The notes beneath the pieces are model-generated. The model did no database searches. It was not told the DNA's origin and was given only the letters and a program-made list of their open reading frames with translations. 64,000 bases of DNA from Candidatus Lindowbacteria bacterium RIFCSPLOWO2_12_FULL_62_27. Its GTDB lineage: Bacteria > Lindowbacteria > 2-12-FULL-62-27. The stretch is from the NCBI GenBank assembly GCA_001784175.1, contig MFPR01000028.1, forward strand, positions 193,606 through 257,605. Direction: 5' to 3'. Shown here in pieces: positions 1 to 8,151 of this stretch; position 1 is the stretch's first letter; the number at the start of each line of letters is the position of its first letter. The position numbers and the translations under genes are program-made.

Positions 1-1781
1 TGGCGCAGGTGTCCGCGCCCGAAGTCGTCCCGACGCCCAGCCAGGCCCGGGCGATCGGCGAGCTGGTCCCGGCCGTCCGGGACCAAACCGGAGAGTTTTT
101 CCTTCTGTATGGACCCACCGCTTCCGGTAAGACGCACGTGTATGAGGCGGCGGCCAAGGAGGCTCTGAGGCTGGGCCGGCAGGTGCTGCTCATGGTTCCG
201 GAAATCGCGCTGACGCGGCCCTTGATCGAGCGCATCCGCCGCACGATCCACGAACCGGTCGCGGTCGTTCACAGCCGCCAGACCCCGGCCGAACGCAGGG
301 ACGAATGGGAACGCTCGTCGACGGGCGAAGCGCGTCTGCTCGTCGGCCCGCGGTCGGCCGCGTTCGTGCCTTTGCCGGAGATCGGCCTTGCGATCATCGA
401 CGAATGCCACGACGCGGGATACAAGCAGTCCGAATCGCCCTATCTGGACGCGCGCCGCGTGGTGGAAGAAAAGTGCGCCATCACGCGGGCGCCGCTCATC
501 GTCGGATCCGCCACGCCCGCGGTCGAACAATGGCACGAGGCGGAGGCTGCGGGAGGGCCTCGGTACAGGCGGCTCGATCTCACCGAGTTTCCCACCCGCG
601 TCAGCCGACCCGTTGTTTCCATCGTCGATCTTGGAAAGTTGCCGGCATCGAAACCGCAGACCGACCTGGACCGCGTGTGCCGGCAGAGTTTCCTGTCTCC
701 GGTCCTCCAGGGCCTCATCGAAGAAACGCTGGCCCGGCGGCAAGCTTGCGTCCTCCTGATGAATCGCCGTGGATTTGCGCCGCAGATCCTATGCCCGGCC
801 TGTGGCCACACGGAAACATGCGGCGACTGCCTCATGGCCATGGTCTACCACGCCCAGGACCGCCAAATCTCTTGCCACGGCTGCGGCGCCCGCCGCAACC
901 CCCCGGCCGCCTGTCCGGCCTGCGCGTATGCCCCCCTGGGATATATGGGCGCCGGCACGGAGCGGATCGTGGAGGCGTGCCGGGCCAGGTTCCCGTCGGC
1001 GCGCGTCGCCCGGCTGGATCAGGATTCTTTTCGGAAAAACCGCCGGAGGGCCTTCGAAACCCTGGAGGACCTCAAAAATGGCCGGCTGGATATTTTAATC
1101 GGAACTCAGATGATCGCCAAAGGGTTGGATGTTGAGCACGTGTCCCTTTCCGCCGTGATTCTCGCCGATGTTGGCCTCAACATGCCCGATTACAGGGCGA
1201 GAGAGAAAACCTTTCAGCTTCTGGCGCAACTGATCGGCCGGTCCGGCCGGCACGGAATCCCGGGCCGCGCCGTGCTTCAGACGTTCCAACCGGCATCTCC
1301 CGCGATCGTACTCAGCGCACAGGAAGAGGCGCCGCGGTTCGTTGAGAGCGAGCTGGAATCGAGAAAAGCGGGCCACTGGCCGCCGTTTTTCCGGATCCTC
1401 CGGATCGTATCCCAAAGCTCAAACGCGCCTAGGGCACTGCAGGTCATCAGGAAGATATATGAGCATATGACAAGTATGGACTTCCTCTCCCCCCGGAGGG
1501 GGGAGAGGAATGAGGTGAGGGGGGTGGACGGTGACGACGAGAGTCTGCCACCCTCACCCCAACCCTCTCCCGCCGGAGGCGGGAGAGGGGAGGGCATGAT
1601 TGTATCCCCCCCCCTGCCTTGCGTTAGAGCGAAATGGAAGGGCGAATACCGGTTTCAGATCATCGCCCGCCTTCCCTGGCAGGCGCCCGTGCCGCATGGA
1701 CTGCTGGACGAGATCGTGAGCCGTTATCGCACGGCCGGCGTGAAAATCATGACGGAGCCGGATCCCGTTTCGCTCCTGTAG
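1..1781 (+). CDS. priA: Primosomal helicase PriA, 5' end outside the window
   Basis: Replication-restart helicase that reloads the replisome at stalled forks. The reading frame is open to the left edge, and a GTG at 9 is only an internal codon candidate. The N-terminal DNA-binding domain (roughly 150-200 residues in the family) is missing, so the gene begins upstream. Counting from 9: Walker A GPTASGKT at 35-42, motif II DECH (DEEH in E. coli PriA), then eight zinc-binding cysteines arranged as CPAC, CGDC, CHGC and CPAC. Further on are helicase motifs GTQMIAKG and GRSGR, and a C-terminal domain ending near WKGEYRFQII. About 40-50 residues between the motif VIRKIYEHM and that final block are encoded by a palindromic repeat (1482-1600) and have no counterpart in PriA. 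The insertion keeps the frame, so the protein is probably functional. Confidence 0.95.
   Translation, partial: AQVSAPEVVPTPSQARAIGELVPAVRDQTGEFFLLYGPTASGKTHVYEAAAKEALRLGRQVLLMVPEIALTRPLIERIRRTIHEPVAVVHSRQTPAERRDEWERSSTGEARLLVGPRSAAFVPLPEIGLAIIDECHDAGYKQSESPYLDARRVVEEKCAITRAPLIVGSATPAVEQWHEAEAAGGPRYRRLDLTEFPTRVSRPVVSIVDLGKLPASKPQTDLDRVCRQSFLSPVLQGLIEETLARRQACVLLMNRRGFAPQILCPACGHTETCGDCLMAMVYHAQDRQISCHGCGARRNPPAACPACAYAPLGYMGAGTERIVEACRARFPSARVARLDQDSFRKNRRRAFETLEDLKNGRLDILIGTQMIAKGLDVEHVSLSAVILADVGLNMPDYRAREKTFQLLAQLIGRSGRHGIPGRAVLQTFQPASPAIVLSAQEEAPRFVESELESRKAGHWPPFFRILRIVSQSSNAPRALQVIRKIYEHMTSMDFLSPRRGERNEVRGVDGDDESLPPSPQPSPAGGGRGEGMIVSPPLPCVRAKWKGEYRFQIIARLPWQAPVPHGLLDEIVSRYRTAGVKIMTEPDPVSLL
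1482..1600. repeat. Palindromic repeat insertion inside priA (two inverted copies)
   Basis: Two copies of a C/G-rich palindrome face each other. The first reads CTCTCCCCCCGGAGGGGGGA and continues GAGGAATGAGGTGAGG. The second reads CCCTCACCCCAACCCTCTCC, followed by a CGCC-GGAGGCG-GGAGAGGG arm. Related copies lie at 15362, 22141, 27720 and, more degenerate, at 29744 and 61038. Here the element is read in frame by priA. Confidence 0.8.
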
Positions 1782-2138
1782 AACCCTCTAAAGGCCTTTC
1801 TCACCTAAAACTGACCTAAAGGCGGCTCCCCGGATCGCCGAAAAAGACGGTAATGAAGTGGGTCATTTTATCATAGGATTTTTAGACTTGACCAATTTAT
1901 CAGGAACCATCGCCCCACGTGGGTCATTTTATCATAAGCTGATTACTTTTTGCCTGTTAAGTCAGGTTATCCACATGGTTTGAGAGTAGCGAGGCAAACG
2001 TAACAACCAGACTTTCAAGCTATAGAATTAAAGGGCTTGAGCGCTGACAGGCAAAGGCACAGATTTTGCTTGCTTTTCAGGTATCATAGCGATTTAACGA
2101 ACTAATTTTGTTGATATTACGTGATGCAGGGAGAGAGG
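1782..2138. other. Intergenic region after priA, no gene seen
   Basis: A 357-base AT-richer stretch between priA and a secreted-protein gene. I see no convincing reading frame. It contains two identical 18-base direct repeats (see 1858-1936). A strong ribosome binding sequence, GGGAGAGAGG, sits directly before the ATG at 2139. No confident promoter was found. Confidence 0.6.
1858..1936. repeat. Two 18-base direct repeats, IS21-end-like
   Basis: GTGGGTCATTTTATCATA occurs at 1858-1875 and again, without a mismatch, at 1919-1936. Tandem copies of a GTGGGTCA-T-rich motif resemble the multiple transposase-binding repeats at the ends of IS21-family elements. No istA or istB gene is in the window, so this would be a solo end or remnant. 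The assignment is inference from the motif alone. Confidence 0.4.
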
Positions 2139-3677
2139 ATGAATCTCAAAATTGCCGCTGGATTGATCGCTATAACTGCCATTGTGCTGACTGCCACCAT
2201 TGCAGGCGCGGAAGATCCTACGTTTATTGGGGCTTACGGAACGTTTTCCAACGCCAACCTTGCGATCGACGGGGACCCCGCCACATTCGCGGAAACCTCC
2301 AAAACCTACCGTAATGAGTATTTTCTGATCGTCCGATTCAACGCTCCTTCCGTCCTGCGTAACGTCAAGGTAAAGTTTGAAGGCAAGAAGCCCAAGGACT
2401 ACCTCGTCGAAATGAGCATGGACGCTGTGGCTTGGAGGTCTTACGAAATTGGCGAGAAGACGCTGTACATCCGGGTGAGAGTTCCCGGGGCCACGGACAA
2501 CGATGTTTACCGGATCGCCGAGATCGAGTCCAAGTCCGACGTCGCCGGCTTGGAGCCTTTCGAGATGGTGCGCATGAATATCACCAACGTCGAAACCACG
2601 ACGGCCACCTTGGAATTCACGTTCAATAAACCGGCCCGGCTGTCCATGTCATACGGGTTGGATGCCAATCCCAGTAATCACAAGAATTTCACGGAATACA
2701 CCTCGTACATGACGAACTACACGCTCCGCCAGACGGACCTGATTGAGGGCGCGGACTACTATTTCCGGATCAAGGCCATCACGGCCGAGGGCGAGGTTTT
2801 CGTGCCATCTGAAACTGAGGCCTTGCCGCACTTCCGAACCCTCGGGACACCTCCGCTTTCTTTGCTATCCGTGGGTGTCGGGTATGTCAGCCCCTTGTCG
2901 CTGTCGATCGTCGTTCGGACCAATATTCCCTCCAATTGCGTTTTCTATTTCGGCGAGCAGGTCTATTTCACCGACGTTCGGAGCAAACCCACGTTCGACA
3001 CCACGCACGTCTTTGAGTTCAAGGACCTGGTGCCGAATCATCTCTATTCTTATATGGCCTTCCTGACCGACTTCCGGGGTCTGAATGTGAACATCCAAAA
3101 GCGGTTCATCACGACAACCGCCGTGAACATCGCCAGGAACAAGCGCGTGATCGCCGGGACCTTCACACAGCAGCGCGAGTCCAATTTCCAGGGCGGCGGA
3201 CTCGTGAAGGGCGACACGACCATGCAGAAATTGACGGACGGCAAGAACGACTATTTTAACGGCATGGCGCATTCCGAAAACCTGATCAAGTACGACCAGT
3301 GGGCCGTCATCGATCTCGGCAAAGTCTATACTCTGGAAAGCCATGCGACCGTGTGGCGCACACTCGCGTATCCTTACACCTACCAGCTCCTCGCGTCCGA
3401 GGACAACAGAACATGGAAGCAGGTCTTCACCATGAATCCTCAGCGCATGGGCGCCGGCGAAAAAATCCGGTCCGGCGGTGGCGACCCGCTCCTTGTGGCG
3501 GGGGGACCCCTGGAGCAGGCGAAGGCCCGTTACGTCAAATTGTTCATTCCGAAGGGCACCGAATTCTTCAAGCGTCACAAGACTTGGTACAACGTGGACC
3601 TCGCGGAGATCATGATCTATCCGGGCGGAGACTACGCCGAAATCAAACGGATCGTCGAGGAGGAATGGCAGCCTTGA
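2139..3677 (+). CDS. Secreted discoidin/fibronectin-III domain protein
   Basis: A 512-residue exported protein. The start at ATG 2139 is chosen because GGGAGAGAGG lies just upstream; GTG 2121 would add six residues. A Sec signal peptide (hydrophobic stretch followed by ATIAGA) ends near residue 24. The N-terminal part resembles an F5/8 type C (discoidin) fold (NLAIDGDPATFAE). Two fibronectin-III-like modules follow at roughly 150-330, with the repeated pattern YYFRIKAITAEG and LYSYMAFLTD. The C-terminal 160 residues look like a second discoidin domain (KLTDGKNDYFNG, WAVIDLGKVYTLES, YVKLFIP). Such domains usually bind carbohydrate or surface ligands. No catalytic domain is visible. It stands at the start of the surface-protein region, but its own composition is less Asp-Thr-rich than the DUF11 proteins downstream. 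Confidence 0.8.
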   Translation: MNLKIAAGLIAITAIVLTATIAGAEDPTFIGAYGTFSNANLAIDGDPATFAETSKTYRNEYFLIVRFNAPSVLRNVKVKFEGKKPKDYLVEMSMDAVAWRSYEIGEKTLYIRVRVPGATDNDVYRIAEIESKSDVAGLEPFEMVRMNITNVETTTATLEFTFNKPARLSMSYGLDANPSNHKNFTEYTSYMTNYTLRQTDLIEGADYYFRIKAITAEGEVFVPSETEALPHFRTLGTPPLSLLSVGVGYVSPLSLSIVVRTNIPSNCVFYFGEQVYFTDVRSKPTFDTTHVFEFKDLVPNHLYSYMAFLTDFRGLNVNIQKRFITTTAVNIARNKRVIAGTFTQQRESNFQGGGLVKGDTTMQKLTDGKNDYFNGMAHSENLIKYDQWAVIDLGKVYTLESHATVWRTLAYPYTYQLLASEDNRTWKQVFTMNPQRMGAGEKIRSGGGDPLLVAGGPLEQAKARYVKLFIPKGTEFFKRHKTWYNVDLAEIMIYPGGDYAEIKRIVEEEWQP

Positions 3678-3834
3678 ATACATTATTCGGAAATATCCTG
3701 AACATGTTTCAGTTGTTTCAGTATCCACACCACACAATCGGCTCGCCTGACGGCAGCCTGCGCATAGATCAAGACTTGTCCGGGCGACTTTCGCACCGGA
3801 TGGGCGAAACTCTAATTTAGGAGGCCAAGAAGTT

Positions 3835-5481
3835 ATGAAATCTTTCGTCAAAGGATTAATGCTTGTGGCGATCATGGCGTGGGTGATGCTCGCGCTGTCG
3901 GATATGCCGGCCATGGCATGGTTTGACGCCGACACAGCATCGCGCGTTGACACCTCGTATGCCGCCACCGACATCGACACCATCATTCAAAGCGGTATCC
4001 CCGGTGACGGTCTGGAAGGCGCCGCCGATGAAACCAGTGCGGGACGTTTGTGGGTTACCTATGTCAAGACCAACGGACAGAAGACCAGCGCCCAGAAGAC
4101 GGGTACGCAGTACGACACGTATGTGTCCGACACGGTGCTGGGTGTGCCGACAGGCATGCTGAGCATTCAGTGGGCCTATGACAATGACAGCCGCCAGCGC
4201 CAGTTCGCCCCGCCATTGGAGGGCTTTACCGGATGGGTCGGCAACAACACGAAGATGGAGAAACTGCCGCGTGACACGCAGTGGGTGTTGCCGGAGAGCG
4301 GCGAAACCGTGCCGCTGGATGACCAACTCTGCTTTTTGGTCATTGAAACCGCCGACACCGGGTCGGTCAAGCTCAACATCGTCAACACCAGCAACTACGC
4401 CTGTTCGTTCGTCCTGCTGGTCAACTTCCCGGACACCGATTTCAACGTCGGCCAAGTCCCGCAGGGCGCGAAATGGCTCACGGAGGGATCGAGCCTTCGG
4501 GACCGCTTTATTGTCAGCGTCGGCCAGAATGCCGACTCCGGCAACGGTCTGGACGGCAACCGCCTGGACACCATCTCGGTGCAAGGCACCGTCGTGAAGA
4601 TTGACGCGCACATCAACAGCGTGCTCCTGGCGGAAGAAGCGGAGACACAACTCTGGTTGCGATTCGCCGCCGATACGAGCGCCGCGGCTCGAGACTCGAT
4701 GAGCGTCACCGTCCAGCTCATTGGTGACACGGAATACGGCGGCCTTCAGTGGGGCACGAGTCGCCACACCCGTATCTTTCACGACAGCGGGTACTACGGC
4801 GACAACGACACCCACTACGGCGAAGGCGGCTCCTCGGATTCGGTGTCGATCTTCGTGCTGGTGGCGACCGCGATCGTGCGGGTCAAGAAGACCGACTCGG
4901 TCTTCGCCCCCACCAGTTATGTCAACGTGACCGCAAGTAGAATTTTCGGAGACACGGCCCAGCGCGAGCGCGACACAGTGCCCGGCGCGACCATCATCTA
5001 CGAGATAACCTATGATAACGATGGAAACCGCCGAGCGGACACCGTCGACATCATAGACTTTTTGGACAGCAACGTCGACTTTGCGATCGACACGATCAAC
5101 TCCCGGTGGGATACGACGTATTTCAACACCGGCGTCGACACGCGTATGACGCATGCGCGGCCCGCCAACGCGGACACGTATGTCTACGTTGCGTTCAGTT
5201 TGCGCGGAACGCCGTCCGTGTTCGGCGAAACGCAGGTCAACTTTAACGCGATTGGCAACGGGAAATCCACCGTTGAGACGGTCGCAGCCGTTCGGATTCG
5301 CTGGAACCCAGCGACGAACAACGATGCGGCTCTCAGGCGCGACCAGATTGACGAGCCGGCGGGCAACTCGACCGCCACGTGGGATCCGCTCGACAGGGTG
5401 GAGAGCTGCACCATTTTGACCACCGCCAACAGCGACAGCGGCGACTGCGGCCGGATTCGCTACCACGTAGTGATCCGGTAA
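3835..5481 (+). CDS. Secreted Asp/Thr-rich DUF11-type surface protein, copy 1
   Basis: A 548-residue exported protein. ATG 3835 has an AGGAGG ribosome binding site nine bases upstream. The signal peptide ends near MPAMA-WFDADT. The body is rich in Asp-Thr and Asp-Ser pairs. Near residues 380-420 it carries the signature of the DUF11 conserved repeat domain (PF01345): DTVPGATIIYEITYDNDGN followed by a VDIIDFLDSNVDF-type strand. The protein ends in GRIRYHVVIR, a terminal motif shared with its paralogs. It is nearly identical over long blocks to the protein at 15482, and more distantly related to that at 13675. No catalytic motif is seen. A surface or extracellular-matrix role is inferred from export and domain type only. 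Confidence 0.85.
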   Translation: MKSFVKGLMLVAIMAWVMLALSDMPAMAWFDADTASRVDTSYAATDIDTIIQSGIPGDGLEGAADETSAGRLWVTYVKTNGQKTSAQKTGTQYDTYVSDTVLGVPTGMLSIQWAYDNDSRQRQFAPPLEGFTGWVGNNTKMEKLPRDTQWVLPESGETVPLDDQLCFLVIETADTGSVKLNIVNTSNYACSFVLLVNFPDTDFNVGQVPQGAKWLTEGSSLRDRFIVSVGQNADSGNGLDGNRLDTISVQGTVVKIDAHINSVLLAEEAETQLWLRFAADTSAAARDSMSVTVQLIGDTEYGGLQWGTSRHTRIFHDSGYYGDNDTHYGEGGSSDSVSIFVLVATAIVRVKKTDSVFAPTSYVNVTASRIFGDTAQRERDTVPGATIIYEITYDNDGNRRADTVDIIDFLDSNVDFAIDTINSRWDTTYFNTGVDTRMTHARPANADTYVYVAFSLRGTPSVFGETQVNFNAIGNGKSTVETVAAVRIRWNPATNNDAALRRDQIDEPAGNSTATWDPLDRVESCTILTTANSDSGDCGRIRYHVVIR

Positions 5482-5489
5482 TCCAGCAT

Positions 5490-6690
5490 GGAGGAGACGG
5501 TATCGACAGAGCGTAGAGCATAACCACACGCGTCGTTCGAAAGCGACAGGCCAATGCGCCCCAAAAGGGCCGGCCAGGCCTGTCACGCGGAGAATGGACG
5601 CAGAACGGAGCGGCAAAGATGGTTCCAGTTGGAGATCGATCACCCTCGGAAGGTGGTGATGGGCCGAAAGGCTGAAGGACAACCGAGGGCGTTGGTTGAA
5701 ACGCCGGGAGAGAGTGTCCAAGACGGGGATGTTCCAGGCCACGAGGTCGGTAAGCGCCTCGCATGCGCGTGGAGTGTCCACCCCGTGGGCTCTGTAGACC
5801 CGGCACAACGACGGAACCTGTTTTGTGTTGCTTCGATCTGCGCAAGCAGTACATTCTTCCACGCTGACAGGGCTGTGGACGGTGCTAGACCTAATTTAAC
5901 CGAGGGATCGGGGTCGGTGAGTACGATGGACCCGGTTTCCGGAGCGACGACGGACACGCGGAACATCCGTGTCCCAGCTTCCATTACCGCCGGCCAAGCC
6001 TCCGGCCGGGCGGTAGGGTATGAGTTTCGTTCCGAACGTCTTGATCAATGTGAGCGTTCAGCGATGGTCCAATCCCATCGATCCACGCTTCGAGATCGGG
6101 CGGCGCGGACATCCCGGAGGTATTTTCCCCGCCATCTGTTTTACCTTCGATACCGCCTCAGACAAGCCATGACTTTTGCTCATGGCATGGGTCTGGGATC
6201 TCGTCGTGGTTTGTCCCTGGGGGCAACGGGGGCGGAAACAGAGAGCGGCCTCATGGAGAGAGGTGATGTGAGACTGCGATAGAGGATGCCGGCCGGCGAG
6301 ATGCGGCCGAGAAAAACAAATACAGGTACGGCCTCCTAACTTGGATGTATCAAGGGTTCAAATCCCGAATACATGCCGTAGGGGAGAGGAACCTAGGGAA
6401 TATTGCTGGCCCTGCGACGCAGGTTGGAACGCGGGGAATATTCCCAACATATTGAGAGCGTAAAAGCTCTCAGCGAAGTCGGTGAGGTGAGGCTGCGCGT
6501 TCGGTAGGTCTGCGCAGCAGATACCAGGCCGCAGTCGATGTGGATAGTTTACACGCAAAGTCCTTCAAGACTTTGAGCGGAGAGAGTCTGTCCCCAACGG
6601 CTGACGAGACTTAGCAGGGTAAAGGTCTTGCCCCTGATGGCGGGCAAGGTGAGCGAAGCGATTGACCGCTTTGCATAGGAAAGGTGTTGC
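5490..6690. other. 1.2-kb non-coding region dense in perfect hairpins (candidate structured RNA)
   Basis: No plausible gene is present between 5481 and 6694. Many perfect stem-loops line up instead. Examples by position: 5545-5584, 5639-5660, 5688-5705, 5952-5974, 5986-6014, 6062-6080, 6159-6195, 6327-6380, 6454-6471, 6493-6517, 6556-6575 and 6627-6648. Some loops are GNRA-like. The 6327-6380 structure carries a tRNA T-arm-like GGGTTCAAATCCC but has no D or anticodon arm. It does not match rnpB, tmRNA, 6S or a group II intron domain V as far as I can judge by eye. Strand is undecided: part of it (5511-5584) is the reverse complement of an element in the leader at 13464. Confidence 0.5.
5511..5584 (-). 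repeat. Two-hairpin element, copy A (minus orientation)
   Basis: Read on the minus strand this is a long hairpin (GACAGGCC ... GGCCTGTC, 5584-5545), a 13-base spacer and a 21-base hairpin of form GCGTGTGGT-TAT-GCTCTACGC (5531-5511). The 21-base part matches the plus-strand copy at 13532-13552 at 20 of 21 positions. On the minus strand the substitution keeps G-T wobble pairs, whereas on the plus strand it gives A-C mismatches. This suggests, if RNA is made, that it is made from the minus strand. Confidence 0.55.
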
Positions 6691-6693
6691 CCA

Positions 6694-8151
6694 ATGAGAT
6701 TGACGAAGGCGAACGATAATAAGGAGGAATATAAGGGTTTGTTAAAGTTATTCCTACAGCGGAATAACTTCACGCCCCTCGTCTGCCTCCTCGCCTTCGG
6801 ACTTGTTTCGCTCTTCATCCTTCCGGCGAACGCCGTTTTCTTCAACTACAGCTCCGGCAGCACCGGCGCCTACAACACCGACTCCGGCACAGCCATTCGC
6901 AGCGAGGGCCAATCGAGCGCGATCACCCCGACGCCCGGATCGTTCGGCCTGACCTACTACCGCGCGAACGTCAAGGTTGCGGCCAACACCGACACGCGCT
7001 ACGGCGTCGTCGGGCCGGCGGATTCGAGCAGTCCGCGGGTCAAGGCGATCTACGGCGATACGCTGTCCGTCCTTTCCGGGCCTTCCACGCCGAACGACAC
7101 GGTCGTCATCGCCGGCACGTCCGACTTCGACACCGTTTACCTCACGGCCGACACCGCCGTTTCCGGCGATGTCCTGACTTACGTCCTCGCCGTCACCAAT
7201 TACGGCAACGCCGCCGATACCATCGGCCTCATCGTCGACAGCGCCTGGACCCGCGGCGCCGGCACCGATACGTCCACCGGCCGGTTCAGCTACCAGTTCT
7301 TCGACCGGACCGGCGCGGCTCTGACCGGGATCCTGACGCTGGCGCATCAGGACACGGCGAAGGTCGCGCTCAAGGCGGACACGGGCGTCGAGACCGCGAG
7401 CCTGAAGATTTACACCGCCGGCGCCTCCAACGCCGACACCGTCCGGATGTTCGTCCGGGCCTTCGCGAACAACGGCAGCGGCCGGGCCATGGCGACGAGC
7501 GGCGAGGTCGCGCCGTATGTGGGGTTGAACGGCGTCAAGTACGGCGGGAGCGGCAACGCCTCGACCTTCTTTGAGGTCACCGTCAGCGGGCCGCTGGTGC
7601 GGCTGGCCAAGTTCGACACGGTATTCGCGCCGGTGTCGCTGGGCGGCGCCACCGGCGCGGCCGTGGATGACACGCAGCACTACGTGCCCGGCGCGATGCT
7701 GGTCTATACGATCTGGTTCGACAACGACGGCAACGACACCGCCGACACGATCGTCATCGAGGACTGGATCGACACGCGGCACCTGCGGTTTGACAGCGCC
7801 GGCCTTTCGCAACTGCGCGGCGTCGCGCAGATCGCGGCCTCCGGCGCGCTTGCGGACTCATTCTACGGAAACATTTATGCCGACAGCAGGATGCCGAACA
7901 TCGGCGGGGCGGTCTTCAGCATATCGATCCAGTATTCCTCCGGCGGCGACTCCTTTGCCGGATTGACGGAGGCCACGCCGCTCGAGTCGGTCGGCCGCTT
8001 GCGGTGGACGATCGGCCGGGTCGGCACGCGGGGCGTGGTGGGCGCGAACAACGGCGACGATGTCGAGGCCGTCGACCTGCCGCCGGTTGCGGCGGGCGCG
8101 GCGTCCGACGTGGACATGGGCTACGTGCGCTTCGCGGTGGTGATCCGATGA
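6694..8151 (+). CDS. Secreted DUF11-type surface protein
   Basis: An exported protein of 485 residues from ATG 6694. A TTG at 6739, with AAGGAGG eleven bases upstream, would give a more conventional signal peptide (MLKLFLQRNNFTPLVCLLAF...PANA), so the start is uncertain. The mature part is Asp/Thr/Ala-rich. A DUF11 signature lies near residues 330-360 (DTQHYVPGAMLVYTIWFDND, then IEDWIDTRHLRF). The last residues are GYVRFAVVIR, the terminal motif of this family. Its stop overlaps the next gene start in ATGA (8148-8151), so the two are translationally coupled. Its domain region is clearly homologous to that of the downstream protein, indicating tandem duplication. Confidence 0.8.
   Translation: MRLTKANDNKEEYKGLLKLFLQRNNFTPLVCLLAFGLVSLFILPANAVFFNYSSGSTGAYNTDSGTAIRSEGQSSAITPTPGSFGLTYYRANVKVAANTDTRYGVVGPADSSSPRVKAIYGDTLSVLSGPSTPNDTVVIAGTSDFDTVYLTADTAVSGDVLTYVLAVTNYGNAADTIGLIVDSAWTRGAGTDTSTGRFSYQFFDRTGAALTGILTLAHQDTAKVALKADTGVETASLKIYTAGASNADTVRMFVRAFANNGSGRAMATSGEVAPYVGLNGVKYGGSGNASTFFEVTVSGPLVRLAKFDTVFAPVSLGGATGAAVDDTQHYVPGAMLVYTIWFDNDGNDTADTIVIEDWIDTRHLRFDSAGLSQLRGVAQIAASGALADSFYGNIYADSRMPNIGGAVFSISIQYSSGGDSFAGLTEATPLESVGRLRWTIGRVGTRGVVGANNGDDVEAVDLPPVAAGAASDVDMGYVRFAVVIR

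Noticed and set aside
3856-5862. 668-residue open frame antisense to the copy-1 surface protein
   Set aside because: It is a by-product of GAC/ACG-rich codons, which read as stop-free on the other strand. The product is low-complexity Arg/Val/Asp and matches no family. The sense frame has a signal peptide, ribosome binding site and DUF11 domain.
5554-6282. 242-residue plus-strand frame in the hairpin-rich region
   Set aside because: No ribosome binding site and no family resemblance. The sequence is broken up by perfect inverted repeats, which would encode nonsense on both arms.
6327-6380. A tRNA gene suggested by GGGTTCAAATCCC
   Set aside because: There is no D arm or anticodon stem-loop; the enclosing pairs form one long hairpin, so it is reported as a T-arm mimic only.
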